Made by a program: the position numbers and the translations under genes | In this document: in pieces, positions 14,133-21,130 of the stretch | Position numbering within the stretch: the stretch's first letter is position 1 | Layout: every line of letters begins with the position of its first letter | Source of the DNA: CAZPMT01 sp964587655 | GTDB lineage: Bacteria; Hydrogenedentota; Hydrogenedentia; Hydrogenedentales; SLHB01 | Assembly: GCA_964587655.1 (NCBI GenBank) | Contig: CAZPMT010000088.1 | Location: 1-22,967, forward strand | Direction: 5' to 3' | DNA length: 22,967 nucleotides | Notes under the pieces: model-generated | Databases searched by the model: none | Told to the model about the DNA's origin: nothing | What the model saw: the letters and a program-made list of their open reading frames with translations, nothing else

Positions 14133-15191
14133 ATGGTTGAAGCGCGGGAGATCATTCTTTCGGGCATTCGTCCGACGGGACGGCTGCATTTTGGGAATTA
14201 TTTTGGCGCGATCCAGCATTTCATCCGTCTGCAGGAGGAAGGGCATAACTGTTATTACTTCATTGCAGATTATCATGCGCTGACGACGATCACGGTGCGG
14301 GAGGACTTTTTCCGGCAGACGTTGGAGATGCTGCGCACGTACGTGGCGTGCGGACTGCACCCCGTGAAGTCGGTGATCTACCGGCAGAGCGATTTGCCGT
14401 GCACGGCGGAGTTGACGTTGTTGCTGGGGATGGTGACGAACATCGGTCATCTCGAACGCGGCACGACTTACAAGGACAAGATGAACAAGATCGAGGAGAC
14501 GCCGGGCGTGGAGGGCAATCCGCTTTCGTACGGCCTGCTTGGCTATCCGGTGCTGATGGCCGCGGACATTCTTATTGTGCGGGCGGACAAGGTGCCGGTC
14601 GGCGAGGATCAGCGCCAGCACGTCGAGATGGCCATGGACATCGCGCAGAAGTTTAACTACCGTTTTGGGGAGACGTTGAAGGTTCCGGCGGCGGTTTCGC
14701 GCGAGGCGTTGCGTCTTCCGGGTCTCGACGGCGCCGCGAAGATGGGCAAGAGCGAGCGTAATACTCTCGACCTGCTGGATGATCCCGATGCGGTGCTGCG
14801 GAAGCTGCGGGGCGTTCAAACGACGACGGATCCGCTGCCGCTGGGTGTCGACAGCGACGAGCCGGACATCGTGATCCCGCGTATGCCGCCGACGGTCGGC
14901 GTGCTGTACAGACTGCTAAGCCTTCTCGCGCCGCCGGAGGTGTATCTCGATTTCCTCGGCAAGTATCGTCGCGGCGAGAAGTTCTACGGCATGCTGAAGC
15001 CGGCGTTGGCGAAATACGTGTCCGAGTTCAACGCGCCGATCATTGAACGCTTCAACGACCCGGCGAACAACGACGATTTCGTGATGGACTTCCTGCGCGA
15101 GAATGCGAAGAAGGTCACGCCGGTCGCGTTGGCGACCGTCGAGGCGTGTCGCGAAGCGATCGGCATCGGCCATTCGTTGTATCGGGCCTAA
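14133..15191 (+). CDS. trpS: Tryptophanyl-tRNA synthetase
   Basis: 352 residues. This class I synthetase charges tRNA-Trp in the cytoplasm. The HIGH-type motif is RPTGRLHFGNYFGAI (13-27), and the KMSKS loop is AAKMGKSERN, with K203, G205 in place of Ser, and S207. Between them are the family segments GMVTNIGHLERGTTYKDKM, split here as GMVTNIGHLERG and TTYKDKM, then LSYGLLGYPVLMAADIL and VPVGEDQRQHVEMA. I place the start at the ATG 14133 because GAGGAG at 14121-14126 is six bases away. The TTG at 14127 would touch it. No T-box or tRNA-like leader is seen in the 106-base gap after the CsoR gene. An epimerase gene follows 17 bases later. Confidence 0.96.
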   Translation: MVEAREIILSGIRPTGRLHFGNYFGAIQHFIRLQEEGHNCYYFIADYHALTTITVREDFFRQTLEMLRTYVACGLHPVKSVIYRQSDLPCTAELTLLLGMVTNIGHLERGTTYKDKMNKIEETPGVEGNPLSYGLLGYPVLMAADILIVRADKVPVGEDQRQHVEMAMDIAQKFNYRFGETLKVPAAVSREALRLPGLDGAAKMGKSERNTLDLLDDPDAVLRKLRGVQTTTDPLPLGVDSDEPDIVIPRMPPTVGVLYRLLSLLAPPEVYLDFLGKYRRGEKFYGMLKPALAKYVSEFNAPIIERFNDPANNDDFVMDFLRENAKKVTPVALATVEACREAIGIGHSLYRA

Positions 15192-15208
15192 CTCTGTTGG
15201 ACGTTTTC

Positions 15209-16069
15209 ATGCGGCGTAGAACAATCCTCGTTACCGGGTCGAGTGGAAATCTCGGGTCAGCCCTAGTTGCCGCGCTTAAGGATCGCCACGCCGTTGTTCA
15301 GTTCGATCTCCGCGAACCGGCCGATCCGAGCCGGCACGAAATTGGTCCCGTATTCACTGGTTCGATTACGGATCCAAGCATCGTTGCGCAGGCGATGGAC
15401 GGCGTCGATGCGGTCATTCATTGCGCCGCAATTCCCTGCTCGCGCAAGCCCTACCATGAACTTGTCGAGACGAACGTCATGGGCACGTTCAACGTCCTCG
15501 AAGCCGCGGGCAACCGCAAGGAAGTTGAGCGGTTCGTCTTCATTTCCTCGCTCACGTGGCACGGCCTGTCGGAGCATCCGTGGACAAACCGCCCTCTCTT
15601 TCTGCCCATCAATGAAGACCATCCCTCACTGGCGGTCGACTACTATCCGTGCTCAAAAGTGCAGGCGGAATACTGGTGCGAGAAGTACGCGGCGCGTTTT
15701 CGCAAGCCGGTGGTCGTGGTTAGGCCACCGCAGATTGTGCCGCTGAAAGCACAGGCGGAATGGCACGCGGGTCCGCCTCCGCAGCATCCGCATCTCAACG
15801 ACTACATCGGGACAACGGATCTCGTCGACGGCATCCTGTGTTGCATGGAATATGATCCGCCCGGAGGGTTCGACCGCTTCCTCTTCAGCGCGTCCGATCA
15901 GCGCAGCACGTCGCCCACGCTAGAACTGGTCGATCGCTACTGGCCCGGCGTGGCCTGCGACCGCGAGAGGCTGAGTCTGTGTGAGGGATTCGCGGCGATG
16001 CTCGATTGTACGCACGCGCGGGAGAAACTTGGCTGGAGGCCGCACTTCCGCTGCCACAGAGGATCGTAG
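15209..16069 (+). CDS. NAD-dependent epimerase/dehydratase family protein (extended SDR)
   Basis: 286 residues. The Rossmann start ILVTGSSGNLGSAL has G10-x2-G13-x2-G16, and D34 in FDLRE favours NAD. DAVIHCAAIP and TNVMGTFNVLEAA are standard SDR strands. The catalytic pair is intact as Y146-PCS-K150, after FISSLTWHG. The C-terminal half is shortened and Pro-rich (GPPPQHPHLNDY). It resembles the uronate-dehydrogenase-like NAD(P)-binding group. The exact substrate is unknown. The ATG at 15209 has only a poor ribosome site, so coupling to trpS, whose stop is 17 bases before, is plausible. It converges on truA. Confidence 0.85.
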   Translation: MRRRTILVTGSSGNLGSALVAALKDRHAVVQFDLREPADPSRHEIGPVFTGSITDPSIVAQAMDGVDAVIHCAAIPCSRKPYHELVETNVMGTFNVLEAAGNRKEVERFVFISSLTWHGLSEHPWTNRPLFLPINEDHPSLAVDYYPCSKVQAEYWCEKYAARFRKPVVVVRPPQIVPLKAQAEWHAGPPPQHPHLNDYIGTTDLVDGILCCMEYDPPGGFDRFLFSASDQRSTSPTLELVDRYWPGVACDRERLSLCEGFAAMLDCTHAREKLGWRPHFRCHRGS

Positions 16070-16070
16070 C

Positions 16071-16125
16071 CGCGACGTCCCCGTCGCGATCTCGGGACAT
16101 GTGTAAAGCGGCGAGGACGCCGCTT
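16071..16125. terminator. Two hairpins between convergent epimerase and truA genes
   Basis: CGCGACG (16071-16077) pairs with CGTCGCG (16082-16088) around TCCC. AAGCGGCG (16106-16113) pairs with CGCCGCTT (16118-16125) around AGGA. They fill the gap between two convergent stop codons and probably end transcription from both sides, although T runs are poor. I recall GAAGCGGCGTCCTCGCCGC-like sequences as dispersed repeats in related genomes, unverified. Confidence 0.5.
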
Positions 16126-16143
16126 CCACGACGCCGCTTCCAC
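16116..16143. repeat. Tandem duplication of a 14-bp unit
   Basis: GACGCCGCTTCCAC occurs at 16116-16129 and again directly at 16130-16143. The duplicate offers a second partner arm for the 16106 hairpin. Confidence 0.85.
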
Positions 16144-16153
16144 AGTTCAGTTG

Positions 16154-16912
16154 CTAGTAACTGACTTCCATCAGGGCGAGGCCGTGAGCGGGGGCCGTGT
16201 GGCCGCGGAACGGGCCGGGGGAGCGCATGGTTTCCTGCAAGCGCTCTTCGGGGATGGCGCCGCGCACGATGTCCACAAGCGAGCCCGTGATGTTGCGGAC
16301 CATCTTGTATAGGAAACCGTTGCCCCAGAATTCGATGCGGTAGAGGTTTTCCGCGTCGCACGGCCCCACGATGCCGCCTGACAGGACTTCTACGGAATAT
16401 AGGGTGCGTACCGTGGTTTGTGTGTTTGAGCCGCTGCACCGGAAACCGGCGAAATCGTGCTCGCCCGCCAAGGACTGCGCGAGTTGTCCGAGGCGCGCGA
16501 TATCCAGTGTCCAAGGGACGCACCACGCGTAACGCGCGGAGAAGGGGTCCGGATCGCGGGTAAGCGCGATGGCGTATGCATAGCGCTTGGATTTTGCGTC
16601 GTAGCGGGCGTTGAACTCTGGTGGAACAACCTCGATGGACTCAATGCGGATCTCCGGGCTCAACATGCCGGAGAGCGACCGGACAAGGCGCGCGGTGTCG
16701 GGATCTTTGGGCCAGGAACAGGAGAAGACCTGTCCGAGCGCGTGGACGCCTGCGTCGGTGCGTCCGGCGCCGTTGATGCGGACGGGTTGCGAGGCTATCC
16801 GCGAGAGCGCGCCCTCGATCTCGCCTTGGATCGTTCGCGCATTCGGCTGGACCTGCCAGCCCGCGAAACCGGTTCCGTCGTAGCGGACGGTCGCTTTCAG
16901 ATTGTGGTCCAT
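16154..16912 (-). CDS. truA: tRNA pseudouridine(38-40) synthase
   Basis: 252 residues. TruA converts U38-U40 in the anticodon arm of many tRNAs to pseudouridine. It starts MDHNLKATVRYDGTGFAGWQ, the family opening. The catalytic Asp is D53 in GAGRTDAGVHALGQ. Later motifs include FNARYDAKSKRYAYAI, HDFAGFRCSGS, and FWGNGFLYKMVRNITGSLVDI near the end. The frame is open further upstream, but the family start and the preceding stop place the ATG at 16912. The gap to the aldolase stop is only four bases, so the two genes are likely cotranscribed and coupled, with no clear ribosome site of its own. Confidence 0.96.
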   Translation of the reverse strand: MDHNLKATVRYDGTGFAGWQVQPNARTIQGEIEGALSRIASQPVRINGAGRTDAGVHALGQVFSCSWPKDPDTARLVRSLSGMLSPEIRIESIEVVPPEFNARYDAKSKRYAYAIALTRDPDPFSARYAWCVPWTLDIARLGQLAQSLAGEHDFAGFRCSGSNTQTTVRTLYSVEVLSGGIVGPCDAENLYRIEFWGNGFLYKMVRNITGSLVDIVRGAIPEERLQETMRSPGPFRGHTAPAHGLALMEVSY

Positions 16913-16916
16913 TGAT

Positions 16917-17567
16917 TCAGGCGCGCGCCGCACGGACGGCTTCGGCGAAGCGCTTTGCGTTTTCCGTGAGGCCGTTGAAATCACGCGCGGCGAGGAGTTT
17001 CTTGCTGACAAGGTTGCCGCCGACGCCCAACGCGGACGCGCCTGCCTTCAGGAACTCGCCGATGTTGTCGAGCTCGACGCCGCCAGTCGGCACAAGCAGG
17101 ACCTGTGGCAAGGGGCCTTTCAGCGCTTTGATGTATTCGGGACCGCCGACGTTTGCGGGAAAGACTTTCACGAAGTCCGAGCCCTCCTCCCATGCCGTGA
17201 GGATCTCCGTCGGCGTGTAGGCCCCCGCGATGATGGGCTTGCCGTATCGGCGCGCCATCCGGATCGTGGCGGCGGACAGCGTCGGCGACACGACGTATTC
17301 CGCGCCGGCGAGTATGGCCATGCGGCACGTCTCCGGGTCGAGGACGGTTCCTACACCCAGCATGACGTCCGCGCCGGCAAGCTTCTTGGCGGCCGTCTCG
17401 ATGCACGCGAGGGCGCCTGGCGTCGTCATTGTCACTTCGATGCAATGCACGCCGCCCGCCGCGACCGCTTCGATCACCCGGACCAAGTCGTCTCCGCCCG
17501 AGTCGCCGCGCACGACCGCGACGATGCACTTGTCCAAGATGTAATTGATTGCCGCATACTTGTCCAT
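16917..17567 (-). CDS. eda: KDPG/KHG aldolase (2-keto-3-deoxy-6-phosphogluconate aldolase family)
   Basis: 216 residues, typical. A class I aldolase, it cleaves KDPG (Entner-Doudoroff and uronate pathways) or 4-hydroxy-2-oxoglutarate to pyruvate plus an aldehyde. The Schiff-base lysine is K134 in DFVKVFPA, and the proton-transfer Glu is E44 in IEVTMTTPGA. R20 in VAVVRG and the VGTVLDPE and VPTGGVELDNIGEFL segments complete the site. GGAGGG lies six bases before the ATG. No other Entner-Doudoroff gene is present nearby, so the substrate (KDPG, KDPGal or KHG) is open. A promoter with a palindrome in its spacer lies upstream, divergent from hldE. Confidence 0.92.
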   Translation of the reverse strand: MDKYAAINYILDKCIVAVVRGDSGGDDLVRVIEAVAAGGVHCIEVTMTTPGALACIETAAKKLAGADVMLGVGTVLDPETCRMAILAGAEYVVSPTLSAATIRMARRYGKPIIAGAYTPTEILTAWEEGSDFVKVFPANVGGPEYIKALKGPLPQVLLVPTGGVELDNIGEFLKAGASALGVGGNLVSKKLLAARDFNGLTENAKRFAEAVRAARA

Positions 17568-17604
17568 GCGTTTCCCTCCGAATCCTTAATCCTTATCCGC
17601 CCGC

Positions 17605-17634
17605 ATTCCAGCACACGGCTCCGCCGTGTGTCAA
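17605..17634 (-). promoter_or_regulatory. Promoter of the aldolase-truA pair with operator-like palindrome
   Basis: On the minus strand, TTGACA (17629-17634), an 18-base spacer and TGGAAT (17605-17610). A perfect inverted repeat, CACACGGC-TCC-GCCGTGTG (17612-17630), fills the spacer and touches the -35, a position suited to a repressor. Confidence 0.55.
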
Positions 17635-17658
17635 GAGACGGGCGCGGGGTGATCGTAA

Positions 17659-17687
17659 TTGACCCTCATCGTTGCATGGGCTAGAAT
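17659..17687 (+). promoter_or_regulatory. Sigma-70-type promoter of hldE
   Basis: TTGACC (17659-17664), exactly 17 bases, then TAGAAT (17682-17687). The start should lie near 17694, about 70 bases before the ATG. It is divergent from the aldolase promoter. Confidence 0.7.
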
Positions 17688-17705
17688 CCGGCGTGCTAGT
17701 GTTTA

Positions 17706-17729
17706 GACAAGGGGTTGCAACCCCTTGTC
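17706..17729. repeat. 24-bp perfect palindrome in the hldE leader
   Basis: GACAAGGGGTTG (17706-17717) is followed at once by its exact reverse complement (17718-17729), with no loop. It lies between the hldE promoter and the ribosome site. It could be a dimeric operator, an RNA hairpin or a dispersed palindromic repeat. Confidence 0.8.
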
Positions 17730-17764
17730 CTTGGAGGGCGGAATGAGATGGGAGTAATAGGGCA

Positions 17765-19234
17765 ATGACCCCTGAACGTTGTCGGGAACTACTGGAGCAT
17801 TTTGGCGAGAAACGCGTGTTGGTGGTTGGCGATATCTACCTTGATGAAAACGTCTTCGGCATTGTGACGGGCGTCAGTCTCGAGGCGCCGATTCCGATCT
17901 TCGAGGTCCACGAGCGGCGCTGCAATCCGGGCGCGGCGGGCAATGCCGCCTGCAACGTCGCGGCCATGGGCGCGAAAACGTACATGGTAGGCGTAGTCGG
18001 CGAAGACCCGAATGCCGGCACGGTGCGAAAGGAGTTTGCGATTCGGAACGTCGACACGTCGGGCGTGGTGGTCGATCCATCGCGTCCCACGAATACTTAC
18101 GGCAAGTTGCGCGCGGGCGGATTCAACATCCCGATGCAGGAGGTCCTGCGGACGGATACGCCGGCGCCGAAGTTCATTTCGGGCGCGGTCGAGGACGCGG
18201 TGATCAAGAACATCCGGAGCCGCGCGCCGGAGGTCGACGCGATCATGGTGGGCGACCAGGTTTCGGCCACCATTACAGGGCGGATCATCGAGGAGATCGT
18301 CGCGTGCGCTAAGAGGCACAAGCTTCTGACGGTGGCGGATTCGCGCAAGCGATCGGGGTCGTTTAAGGGATTCGATATCGTTGTGCCGAACGATCGCGAG
18401 GCGGGCATCGGCGCCGGAATCGACGTGGTTGACGAAGCGTCTATGCGCGCGGCCGGCAAGGCGCTGCTCAAGTCCGCGAAGAACGCGTTCGTCACGCGTG
18501 GGCCCGAGGGCATCACGGTGTTCGCGGAAAACGGCGACATCATCGACGTGCCGATTGTCCCTTGCGACGTAGTGGATGTCACGGGCGCTGGCGATACGGT
18601 CACTGCGGCGGTGACGCTCACGGTACTGTCGGGGGGCACGCTGCGCGAGGCGGCCGAGGTCGGCAACGCCGCGGCGGGCGTGGCCGTGGCGCAGAAGGGC
18701 GTGGTGACGGTGTCGCGGGAAGAGATCGAGAGCGCCCTGGCCGGGTCGCGTGGTCCGGCGAAGCTAAAGACGCTGGAGGAACTCGGGCCCATCGTCAAGC
18801 AGCTTCATGATGAAGGCAGGAAGGTGGTTTGGACCAACGGCTGCTTCGACATTGTCCATGTCGGGCACATCACGTACTTGCTCAAAGCCGCGCGGCTGGG
18901 CGACGTGCTTATCGTGGGACTGAACAGCGACGCGTCGGTCCGCGAGAACAAAGGCCCCAACCGCCCCGTCGTGTCGGAAGGCGACCGGGCGCTGGTGCTC
19001 TCTGCGCTCGAGTGCATCGGCCACCTCACCATCTTCTCGGACAAGACGACGGTGCGCATTCTCGAGACGCTCAAGCCGGACATCTACGTGAAAGGCGGCG
19101 ACTACACGATGGACACGATCGTGCAGGAGGAACGCCGTGTCGTCGAGGGCTACGGAGGCAAGATCGAGATCATCCCGGCCGTGGCCGGACAGTCAACGTC
19201 GGCCATCATCGAGCGTATCGCGGGCGAAAAGTGA
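17765..19234 (+). CDS. hldE: Bifunctional heptose-7-phosphate kinase / heptose-1-phosphate adenylyltransferase
   Basis: 489 residues, full length for the two-domain protein. It phosphorylates D-glycero-D-manno-heptose-7-phosphate at C1 and later transfers AMP to give ADP-heptose for the lipopolysaccharide inner core. The first domain (about 1-325) is a PfkB/ribokinase-type kinase: VLVVGDIYLDENVFG at the start, NPGAAGNAACNVAAMGA, and DVTGAGDTV with catalytic D277. The second (about 345-489) is a nucleotidyltransferase: TNGCFDIVHVGHITYL with the HxGH motif H365-H368, DIYVKGGDYT, and a closing QSTSAIIERI. GGGAG lies ten bases before the ATG. It is the strongest sign of a heptose-containing outer membrane. 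Other heptose genes are not in the window. Confidence 0.95.
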   Translation: MTPERCRELLEHFGEKRVLVVGDIYLDENVFGIVTGVSLEAPIPIFEVHERRCNPGAAGNAACNVAAMGAKTYMVGVVGEDPNAGTVRKEFAIRNVDTSGVVVDPSRPTNTYGKLRAGGFNIPMQEVLRTDTPAPKFISGAVEDAVIKNIRSRAPEVDAIMVGDQVSATITGRIIEEIVACAKRHKLLTVADSRKRSGSFKGFDIVVPNDREAGIGAGIDVVDEASMRAAGKALLKSAKNAFVTRGPEGITVFAENGDIIDVPIVPCDVVDVTGAGDTVTAAVTLTVLSGGTLREAAEVGNAAAGVAVAQKGVVTVSREEIESALAGSRGPAKLKTLEELGPIVKQLHDEGRKVVWTNGCFDIVHVGHITYLLKAARLGDVLIVGLNSDASVRENKGPNRPVVSEGDRALVLSALECIGHLTIFSDKTTVRILETLKPDIYVKGGDYTMDTIVQEERRVVEGYGGKIEIIPAVAGQSTSAIIERIAGEK

Positions 19235-19239
19235 GGCTG

Positions 19240-19268
19240 TTGACGGGAACAGATTTTGGCGATATACT
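19240..19268 (+). promoter_or_regulatory. Sigma-70-type promoter of the response-regulator gene
   Basis: TTGACG (19240-19245), 17 bases, TATACT (19263-19268). It begins six bases after the hldE stop and predicts a leader of about 150 bases that contains the 9-bp repeat array. Confidence 0.7.
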
Positions 19269-19309
19269 GTTCTGGCCCTGTCGTGCTGGGAGCAGAACTT
19301 GTTGACGTA

Positions 19310-19336
19310 GTGGACTTGGTGGACGCAGTGGACACA
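19310..19336. repeat. Three tandem 9-bp units (GTGGAC-NNN)
   Basis: GTGGACTTG, GTGGACGCA and GTGGACACA follow one another at 19310, 19319 and 19328. The first six bases of each unit are identical. The array lies in the predicted leader of the response-regulator mRNA. Confidence 0.75.
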
Positions 19337-19423
19337 ACCCGCGCGCGCGGGGCATTTCTGCACAGACTGTGAGTCTCAGCGTTCGAGCATGCTTGGTTAA
19401 GTTCGCGAAAGGGGGCGGTTGAT

Positions 19424-20170
19424 ATGACGCACTTGAAAGAGTGCACGGTCCTGGTCGTGGATGACGAGCAGGACCTGCGTGAGATGGTTGCGTTCGAGTT
19501 CGAGTTGCTCGGGAGCAGGGTGCTCGCCGCTAGCGATGGGCTGAGCGCACTTGGCATCGTTGAATCGGAACCCGTTGATGCTGTGGTTACGGATATCCGG
19601 ATGTCCGGATGCGACGGGATCGAGCTCCTCAACAACCTTAGGACGCGCAGTCCCTCTCACCCGGCGGTGATTTTCATCACGGCCTACGACGACTCGGACC
19701 TGTCCCCGTGCGATGCTTACCGGATGGGCGCCGAGGGGATTTTCGCGAAACCTTTCAGTCTGAAGGAACTCGTGTCGAACGTCGAGCGGGCGTTGGTCCC
19801 TTTGGAGGAGCGTTGGCGCGTACCGCCAGCCACGCGTCCAGCCAGCATGATCGAGTGCCGCTGGCCTGACTTTGAGACGTCGCAGCGCGCGGGATGGCTG
19901 GAGCTAGGCCGGGGCGGCATGGCGGTGATGGCGAAGGCCCGCGGCATTGCGCCCGGGGAGACGACGGGGTTCGACATTCAGTTGGAGGTTGGCCCCATCC
20001 CGCGCATTGAAGGTTCAGGCTCCGTCCGATGGGCGAAACAAAGCTTTGACACGTCCACAACGTTTTGCGGCATCGAATTCGACTGCCTCTCCGACGAATG
20101 CCGGCCCTCGATTGTGGAATGGATAAAGGCCTCGCCTCAAAAGCCCTTTATCCCCGGCCTGCATGTTTGA
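19424..20170 (+). CDS. Response regulator with receiver domain and PilZ-like C-terminal domain
   Basis: 248 residues. Residues 6-125 are a receiver domain: acidic pair D13-D14, phospho-acceptor D57 in AVVTDIRM, T86 in IFITAY, and K109 in IFAKPF, all intact. From about 135 the chain resembles a PilZ domain: WLELGRGGMAV in place of the D/N-x-S-x-x-G strand, then GSGSVRWAKQSFDTSTTFCG and IEFDCLSDECRPSIVEWI, the typical closing beta strand and helix. The usual RxxxR c-di-GMP loop is not clear (only RVPPATR is nearby), so ligand binding is doubtful. It is an orphan: no histidine kinase is adjacent. AAGGGGG lies about eight bases before the ATG. It probably links phospho-signalling to motility, pili or polysaccharide output, as inference. 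Confidence 0.85.
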   Translation: MTHLKECTVLVVDDEQDLREMVAFEFELLGSRVLAASDGLSALGIVESEPVDAVVTDIRMSGCDGIELLNNLRTRSPSHPAVIFITAYDDSDLSPCDAYRMGAEGIFAKPFSLKELVSNVERALVPLEERWRVPPATRPASMIECRWPDFETSQRAGWLELGRGGMAVMAKARGIAPGETTGFDIQLEVGPIPRIEGSGSVRWAKQSFDTSTTFCGIEFDCLSDECRPSIVEWIKASPQKPFIPGLHV

Positions 20171-20256
20171 CGCAACTCTTGGCTGGATAATGTTTTAGGT
20201 TGGGCTTGCCCCCTCATAACAGCGAGGGCGCTACACTTCCCGGTCATCGACGAAAC

Positions 20257-20285
20257 TTGACAGAACCTCGAATTTGTGGTCTAAT
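20257..20285 (+). promoter_or_regulatory. Sigma-70-type promoter before the coiled-coil protein gene
   Basis: TTGACA (20257-20262), 17 bases, TCTAAT (20280-20285): a perfect -35 and a five-of-six -10. The start should fall near 20292, only a few bases before the first ATG at 20298. Confidence 0.65.
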
Positions 20286-20297
20286 CTAATTGGTGAT

Positions 20298-20882
20298 ATG
20301 TTTATGATAACTGGTCTTCAGCAAAGAGTGGAAGCGCCCGTCGCTCAGGTCGCGCCCAAGGGTTTGACACGGTCGAATCGGCAGGCGGATGTCGGCGCGA
20401 ATGAGTCTGCGTGGCCTGATGGCGGGAGTGCTTTGTCCGCCAAGCGAACATCTTCGGACACGTTGCAGGCGGGTTTCGGCGAGGGTACCGTGTCGGTCCC
20501 GGGCGCCACGATCCGGACGCTCTGGAAAGGTCTGGACGGGGCTCGTCGCGTGATCCCGACCTTGGAAGAACTGCAGCAGGAACGGCGAACACGATTGGCG
20601 GAACAACGCGATACGCAGGCCGAAACGATGAAGGAACGCGAGACGCGTTCGCCGAACGCGCAGTTTTTCCGCGCGAGTCAAAAGGCCGCGTTTCAGGCTC
20701 AAGGGCTTGTTAATAAACCGGACCAAGCCGTGGGAATGTCTCAGGTCCGCAATGCCGGAAATAAGCCGGCTACCGAAGAGCCGGCGGCCACGCTCCAGAT
20801 CAACGGGCAAACCATGAACTTTTTCCGCCCTCGAACCGGCGCCGACACCGGACAGCAACTTACTCTTAACGTTCTCGCCTGA
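20298..20882 (+). CDS. Hypothetical protein with charged coiled-coil segment
   Basis: 194 residues from the ATG at 20298. I do not recognise it. There is no signal peptide or membrane segment. Residues 1-70 are polar and low in complexity. A strongly charged Glu/Arg/Gln helix, TLEELQQERRTRLAEQRDTQ, continues to about residue 122 and probably forms a coiled coil. The end, LQINGQTMNFFRPRTG and QQLTLNVLA, looks like a short beta motif. The promoter lies so close that the transcript would have almost no leader. There is no clear ribosome site, so initiation at 20298 or at the ATG 20304 is likely leaderless. Its third-position GC and own promoter favour a real gene. It follows the response regulator on the same strand but is separately promoted. 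Confidence 0.6.
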   Translation: MFMITGLQQRVEAPVAQVAPKGLTRSNRQADVGANESAWPDGGSALSAKRTSSDTLQAGFGEGTVSVPGATIRTLWKGLDGARRVIPTLEELQQERRTRLAEQRDTQAETMKERETRSPNAQFFRASQKAAFQAQGLVNKPDQAVGMSQVRNAGNKPATEEPAATLQINGQTMNFFRPRTGADTGQQLTLNVLA

Positions 20883-20952
20883 TCAAGAGATCCCCTTTTC
20901 TTCCACCTCGTTTCCCCGTTGCTGACGCATACTCATGCGTGGACGTATAAGT

Positions 20953-21041
20953 GTTCTTTCCATGCGCGCGGTGGGATGTGTCCATCCGTCCCATCCGTCC
21001 CATCCGTCAGATCGTTCTTTCCACGCGCGCGGTGGGATGTG
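20953..21041. repeat. 28-bp direct repeats flanking a 9-bp tandem array
   Basis: Bases 20953-20980 and 21014-21041 match at 27 of 28 positions. Both begin GTTCTTTCCA/C and end GCGCGCGGTGGGATGTG. Between them CCATCCGTC is repeated three times exactly (20982-20990, 20991-20999, 21000-21008). The rest of the gap, 20883-21130, holds only the extended -10 and a 12-bp palindrome, TTGCCGCGGCAA (21090-21101). No gene is seen. Confidence 0.88.
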
Positions 21042-21074
21042 AGTTGGCTAAGTTCGCGGCGGTCGGGGACTAAT

Positions 21075-21083
21075 TGTTATACT
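21075..21083 (+). promoter_or_regulatory. Extended -10 element for the epimerase-aminotransferase gene
   Basis: TGTTATACT gives TG-n-TATACT, a strong extended -10, with no good -35. The start would be near 21090, 40 bases before the ATG, at the palindrome TTGCCGCGGCAA. Confidence 0.45.
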
Positions 21084-21130
21084 CTTGCTTTGCCGCGGCA
21101 AGAGGAACGGGACGCAGGAGGAGCGATTTC

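Noticed and set aside
20953..21041. Possible small CRISPR array (two 28-bp repeats around a 33-bp spacer)
   Set aside because: The size fits one repeat-spacer-repeat unit, but the spacer is itself a tandem 9-mer, there are only two copies and no cas genes are present.
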